Origin: Thalassotalea agarivorans
GTDB taxonomy: Bacteria; Pseudomonadota; Gammaproteobacteria; Enterobacterales; Alteromonadaceae
Direction: 5' to 3'
Assembly: GCF_030295955.1 (NCBI RefSeq)
Contig: NZ_AP027363.1
Location: 186,001 to 250,000, forward strand
DNA: 64,000 nucleotides
The notes under the pieces: model-generated
Told to the model about the DNA's origin: nothing
Databases searched by the model: none
What the model saw: only the letters and a program-made list of their open reading frames with translations
In this document: piece by piece, positions 60,402-64,000 of the stretch
How positions within the stretch are numbered: the stretch's first letter is position 1
How the letters are laid out: each line of letters opens with the position of its first letter
Translations under genes and position numbers: made by a program

Positions 60402-61546
60402 CGTACTGTCCTTTGCCATGCGCCACTGCTCTTTGTTGTAAAATATTGAATAAAGCCCTTGAGCAACGATACATTCATCGCGGTGAAAAAGGCGATTATT
60501 TTTATGATTGGTTGCTTAGCTATGCTGTGTGTCGGCAGATTGATACCGATAAACGCAAGCACATAAAACAGCACTTGTAGCGCTAACAGCGCAACGTAAA
60601 AAGGCGTTGTAGCGAGCAATACGTTTGTGACAATTGCAATAAGCATTAAATGTGGTGCAAACCAGCGCAGCACCTTATGACTGACATAGCTGAAAAAAAG
60701 AAAACCATTTGCAGGGTTGAGTAACCAGGGCATACGAAAAAACGCTTGGTAGTTACCACGCCCAATACGCACTCTGCGTTGTCCTTCCGCACTCAAATCT
60801 GGCGCAATTTCTTCAAAGGCTAAGGCTCGTTGTTGATAAACGACAACTTGTTTTTGTTTGCGAACGTGCAGGGCGATTTGAAAATCATCAACAATGGTGT
60901 CGTGGGCAAGCGGCACGTAAAGCGCTTTTCTAAAAGCATAGATTGCGCCATTGGCTCCAAGTAGCGCATTCAAATTAGATTCGTGTTTCTTTAAAAAGCG
61001 CTCGTATTGCCAATACTTGTCATCTTGGTTGCGTTCACAGCCAGCGTTATATAGTACAAGCTCTCCACAAACTGCACCGATATTTTCATCAACAAAAGGT
61101 TGTGTCAATTCTATTAACGCATCTTCAGCAAACTCAGTATTAGCGTCGCTCATGACCACTATATCGGTAGTGGCTTTAGCAATGAGATCATTGAGTACGC
61201 TCATCTTCCCTCTGTTTTGAGAGAACAATTCGACCTGTAAATTTTCAGTGGTTTTGGCAAGCGCTAGTAATATTTCATTGGTATCATCTGTGCTGCCATC
61301 GGAGCCGACAAGCAGTTTAATTTTATGCTGTGGGTAGTCTATGTGATTTAGATTTTTGATTCTGTCTGCTATGCAAGATTGTTCATTGAATGCAGAAATA
61401 ATGACGGTAATATCAGGCAAATGTTGTGCGTTTTTACACCATGTTTTGCTCTTGTTAAAGAGCTTACTGCAAACCAATAATACAAACGGATATAGTAAGT
61501 AACTGTATACCAGTAAACCAATGGACAGCCACAAAAGCGTTTCCAT
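60398..61546 (-). CDS. Glycosyltransferase family 2
   Basis: A 382-residue membrane glycosyltransferase. One N-terminal membrane segment is followed by a GT-A domain with VIISAFNEQSCIADRI, LLVGSDGSTDDT and SDANTEF (metal-binding acidic motif), then the GRGNYQAFFRM segment and three or four C-terminal membrane segments. It probably adds a sugar to the lipid-linked exopolysaccharide unit. Starts and stops overlap both neighbours (TAATG upstream, ATGA downstream), indicating a tight operon. Confidence 0.92.
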   Translation of the reverse strand: METLLWLSIGLLVYSYLLYPFVLLVCSKLFNKSKTWCKNAQHLPDITVIISAFNEQSCIADRIKNLNHIDYPQHKIKLLVGSDGSTDDTNEILLALAKTTENLQVELFSQNRGKMSVLNDLIAKATTDIVVMSDANTEFAEDALIELTQPFVDENIGAVCGELVLYNAGCERNQDDKYWQYERFLKKHESNLNALLGANGAIYAFRKALYVPLAHDTIVDDFQIALHVRKQKQVVVYQQRALAFEEIAPDLSAEGQRRVRIGRGNYQAFFRMPWLLNPANGFLFFSYVSHKVLRWFAPHLMLIAIVTNVLLATTPFYVALLALQVLFYVLAFIGINLPTHSIAKQPIIKIIAFFTAMNVSLLKGFIQYFTTKSSGAWQRTVR

Positions 61547-62052
61547 TACTGTTTATCCTTTAACTTGGCTACTGCAGGAATACCTAGCATAACACTGCGA
61601 GCTGGTGCATCTTTGGTAACGACAGCGTTTGCACCAATATCAACATTGTTTTCTATAATAACTTCACCGATTATTTTGGCGCCAGAGCCGACAAAAACAT
61701 TATCCTGTAATGTGGGTGAGCGACCTCTGTTGTCGCCAATAACGACACCGCTTTCAAGCGTAACATTTTTACCGCCTTGTACCTTTGAATTAATGATAAC
61801 GCCATTAGGATGCATAATGACGAAGCCTTCGTCGAAATGAGCATTTATGCCAATGACGCAGCCATTTAAAAACTTGTTTAGCCAAGCAACTAAGTAAGCA
61901 ACTGGCGATAATTTGATTTGTTTAAAAAACCGCATCGTTCGATATAAACACATCGCTGATGTACCGTCTGACATAAATATTCGCAACATACTGGCGTTTG
62001 AACCGTCTGCCATGTAAATAGCTTGTTTGCGTTTTAAATCTGTCCAAATCAT
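61546..62052 (-). CDS. Serine acetyltransferase-like hexapeptide acyltransferase
   Basis: A 168-residue protein with left-handed beta-helix hexapeptide repeats in the second half (GVIINSKVQGGKNVTLESGV, VFVGSGAKIIGEVIIENNV, DIGANAVVTKDAP). The His near FVIMHPNGVII is in the position of the catalytic His of CysE-like enzymes. In this context it likely O-acetylates an exopolysaccharide sugar rather than serine. It overlaps the upstream glycosyltransferase stop by 4 bases. Confidence 0.87.
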   Translation of the reverse strand: MIWTDLKRKQAIYMADGSNASMLRIFMSDGTSAMCLYRTMRFFKQIKLSPVAYLVAWLNKFLNGCVIGINAHFDEGFVIMHPNGVIINSKVQGGKNVTLESGVVIGDNRGRSPTLQDNVFVGSGAKIIGEVIIENNVDIGANAVVTKDAPARSVMLGIPAVAKLKDKQ

Positions 62053-63230
62053 TCATTTTGCTCCAATAAAGCTAAAGCATCTTCTACATTATTAGTCCAT
62101 TGGCGCTGTTCTTCTATGTATTGACGCGCTTGTTTACCTACTTTGACTATACTCGCTTTGTCTTCCATCAATGACAATGTTTTCTCAACGCAAGCGTCTT
62201 TGTCATTGGCCTTGAACAGCCAACCCGTTTCACCATCAGCAACTACCTCTTTGATGGGACCAAAATCAGGTACTACCATTGCTTTTTCCATTGCCATAAA
62301 TTCAAACAATTTCATGGGAGACCCATAGTCGTTTGAATCAGGCAAAATTCCAAAGTCCATAGCGGCTATATATCGAGGCACGTCGTCATGCGCTAAGCGC
62401 CCCGTTAAAATAATTTGTTCACTCGCCTCAGCTTGCTCAATTCGAGCTTTAATGGCGTTAAAACAAACACCGTCACCAATGAGCAATAATACTAAGTTAG
62501 GAAAGTCTTTTACTTTGTCCGCAACTTTATCGATAAACCAGTCAATTCCATGCCAATGTACAAAAGCTCCGACATATCCAAGGACGATCTTGTCGTCTAT
62601 ATTAAGTTGTTCTCGCACCGACTTTGCTTCTTCAGGCATTAAACTAAATTGCGACAAATCGGCAGCGTTGGGCGACACCACAGAATTGGCAATATCGCCA
62701 TATTGAGCAATCGCCAGCTCTTTAAAGTGTGTCGATATAAAAATTAGTCCGGAAGCATTTTGAAAACACCATTTTTCTAATTTTCTTGCGAGCGACTTAA
62801 ACGTTAGCTTACGCACTCTTTGTACTAAACAGGAATCGTTTATCTCCAGTAAGATCGGGATACCCTTTCTTTTGGCATACCAAATACTGGCAAACATAAA
62901 AAGAGAATAGCGCTCATAGACCAATTCACTTTCTGTATCTTTTAACGCCTTTCTAACGCGCAACAGTGCCAAAAGGTTATAAGCCAATTCAAATACTTCA
63001 AATAAAAATTCTGGGAAATACTTAGTAATCGACGTAAGCGAACCAACGATTGAACGTTTGTTGTTGCTTGGCTGGGTTGTCTTCACTGTTTTGGTTTGTT
63101 CTGGTTCAGCACCGGGCATAGAAAGCACTTGCACGTCATGGCCAAGTTTTTCAAACCCTTTGACTATCCCTTTTATATGCACACCCTCTGCGCCGCGACC
63201 ACGAGTTCTATGGTGATAAAGCACCTTCAT
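62049..63230 (-). CDS. Glycosyltransferase family 4
   Basis: A 393-residue GT-B glycosyltransferase. The N-terminal region (MKVLYHHRTRGRGAEGVHIK) and the C-terminal nucleotide-sugar motif (SPMKLFEFMAMEKAMVVPD, followed by GETGWLF) are typical of GT4. The start at 63230 overlaps the upstream deacetylase stop (ATGA); an in-frame start 15 codons earlier lies inside that gene. It adds a sugar during exopolysaccharide repeat assembly; donor and acceptor are unknown. Confidence 0.92.
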   Translation of the reverse strand: MKVLYHHRTRGRGAEGVHIKGIVKGFEKLGHDVQVLSMPGAEPEQTKTVKTTQPSNNKRSIVGSLTSITKYFPEFLFEVFELAYNLLALLRVRKALKDTESELVYERYSLFMFASIWYAKRKGIPILLEINDSCLVQRVRKLTFKSLARKLEKWCFQNASGLIFISTHFKELAIAQYGDIANSVVSPNAADLSQFSLMPEEAKSVREQLNIDDKIVLGYVGAFVHWHGIDWFIDKVADKVKDFPNLVLLLIGDGVCFNAIKARIEQAEASEQIILTGRLAHDDVPRYIAAMDFGILPDSNDYGSPMKLFEFMAMEKAMVVPDFGPIKEVVADGETGWLFKANDKDACVEKTLSLMEDKASIVKVGKQARQYIEEQRQWTNNVEDALALLEQNE

Positions 63231-63874
63231 ACATAGCCCTCTATTGCAGCGAAACGAAAGCCTTGTTTCTGCCAATGAGGCAGTAATGTTTTTAACATAT
63301 TGATACTTTTTTCACTGTCGTCATGAAACAACAAAATTTCACCATTCTTCATTTCAGCATCAATTAACGAACGTGTTAATTTTTCAAAAGAGGTCGTTTT
63401 GAAATCATTTGAATCTTTTGACCAATGTATCCCTGTCAAGGCATGTTGTTTTAGCAAAGAAATCAAAGAAAAGGTCCATTTTCCCTGAGGCGCCCTAAAG
63501 TATTTACAGGGTGATTGACATAAACCCGATAAGGTTGTTTGGGATTGCAACACATCGTTAGCTTGTTCTGCACGGCTAAGCGTTTGAAAGTTTTCATGTT
63601 GTAATGAATGGTTTCCTAAGGTGTGGCCTGCGGCTATAATTTTAGCAATAACCTCTGGGTGACGAGTAGCCTCCTTGGCTATAACAAAAAACGTTGCTTT
63701 CGCGTCGAATTGTTCGAGCAAGTCTAACAATGTGTCGGTAACCTGAGGCGTTGGCCCATCATCAAAGGTCAAAAAAAGCACGCGTTCAGACGTCCTGATG
63801 TGCGACACCATATTGGGATGAAGGCGACAAACTTTCCCTATAACTCTATTTACTATAGAGGACATCTTAACCAT
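63227..63874 (-). CDS. Polysaccharide deacetylase (NodB-fold), second copy
   Basis: A 215-residue compact NodB protein. Motif 1 is LFLTFDDGPTP, motif 2 GNHSLQH (metal-binding His pair), motif 3 YFRAPQGKW, and the C-terminal EILLFHDD completes the catalytic set. It is complete in all canonical motifs, unlike the protein at 59214. The first ATG is used, but a second ATG three codons later is equally plausible. It is the most upstream complete gene of the minus-strand glycosyltransferase operon. Confidence 0.9.
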   Translation of the reverse strand: MVKMSSIVNRVIGKVCRLHPNMVSHIRTSERVLFLTFDDGPTPQVTDTLLDLLEQFDAKATFFVIAKEATRHPEVIAKIIAAGHTLGNHSLQHENFQTLSRAEQANDVLQSQTTLSGLCQSPCKYFRAPQGKWTFSLISLLKQHALTGIHWSKDSNDFKTTSFEKLTRSLIDAEMKNGEILLFHDDSEKSINMLKTLLPHWQKQGFRFAAIEGYV

Positions 63875-63922
63875 TAATACATCTTTATTGTTTGATTTTT
63901 ATACTTTCAGTTTAACAAAATA

Positions 63923-64000
63923 TTAACGCATGCAAAGCGATTTATACCAATCTAGCCAAATATTTAGCGAGTGCTTATCAATTCCTGCAATTGCTTGGCG
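63923..64000 (-). CDS. Possible 3' end of another exopolysaccharide-cluster gene
   Basis: Read from the right edge on the minus strand, 25 codons are open and then stop at TAA (63923-63925), ending in LDWYKSLCMR. The frame is compatible with the end of a further gene of the same operon, 48 bases before the deacetylase start. The stretch is too short for family assignment and could be chance. Confidence 0.35.
   Translation of the reverse strand, partial: RQAIAGIDKHSLNIWLDWYKSLCMR

Noticed and set aside
1-64000. CRISPR arrays, insertion sequences, prophage or integrase genes
   Set aside because: No regularly spaced repeats, transposase motifs or phage genes were seen anywhere in the window.

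Overview
The window looks like part of the chromosome of an agar- and porphyran-degrading marine gammaproteobacterium, most likely of the Alteromonadales. Supporting this are the moderate-to-low GC content, a very large TonB-dependent receptor next to a tryptophan-halogenase-family protein, agarases of families GH50, GH86 and GH117, and an XrtA/PEP-CTERM-type exopolysaccharide locus. No genus can be named from the sequence alone. I see no transposase, integrase, prophage or CRISPR array.

Layout. (1) 1-1.9 kb: the 3' part of a MelB-type sugar symporter and a LacI regulator. (2) 2-4 kb: fahA and maiA, end of tyrosine catabolism. (3) 4.3-8.6 kb: galTKE (minus strand) diverging from a LacI/GalR-type regulator, with two GTAAAC-type operators. 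(4) 8.7-13.2 kb: the 3,6-anhydro-L-galactose (AHG) operon: cycloisomerase, Zn dehydrogenase, KduD-like reductase, AHG dehydrogenase. (5) 13.2-19.7 kb: a Tat-exported PhoD-like protein, then a minus-strand operon of class III-like alcohol dehydrogenase, S-formylglutathione hydrolase-like esterase and a beta-propeller protein, divergent from an AraC regulator. (6) 19.7-27.2 kb: GH86 lipoprotein, FG-GAP/ASPIC protein, GntR regulator, GH50 lipoprotein. (7) 27.6-39.5 kb: TonB-dependent receptor, glycan-binding-like lipoprotein, flavin halogenase-family protein, ExoP_C-like secreted protein, sugar porter, KDG kinase, GH117. (8) 39.5-44 kb: IclR regulator, PhyH-type dioxygenase, and the P450/ferredoxin/ferredoxin reductase trio resembling the 6-O-methyl-D-galactose demethylase. 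(9) 44-47.3 kb: gnd, a small TTG-start gene, tRNA-Arg(CCG), a Ca/Na exchanger. (10) 47.5-64 kb: prsK/prsR and the exopolysaccharide assembly genes.

How it fits together. Two surface lipoprotein agarases (GH86, GH50) would cut agar/porphyran. The receptor and sugar porter would import oligosaccharides. Cytoplasmic GH117 would split neoagarobiose into D-galactose and AHG. Galactose enters galKTE. AHG passes through AHG dehydrogenase, cycloisomerase, a 5-dehydrogenase/KduD pair that inverts C5, and KDG kinase; KDPG aldolase is not in the window. The P450 system would demethylate 6-O-methyl-galactose, and the ADH/esterase operon would remove the formaldehyde produced. A palindrome ATTGTTAACAAT (and close variants) recurs before the AHG operon, FG-GAP/GH86, gntR, GH50, the receptor and the sugar porter, so the GntR protein probably coordinates one regulon across about 27 kb. 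Separate candidate operators exist for the LacI, AraC and IclR regulators.

The least explained elements are the PhyH dioxygenase beside the P450 set, the beta-propeller in the formaldehyde operon, the two-domain PhoD-like protein, the FG-GAP/ASPIC partner of GH86, the multi-domain lipoprotein after the receptor, and a divergent deacetylase-like protein in the exopolysaccharide cluster.
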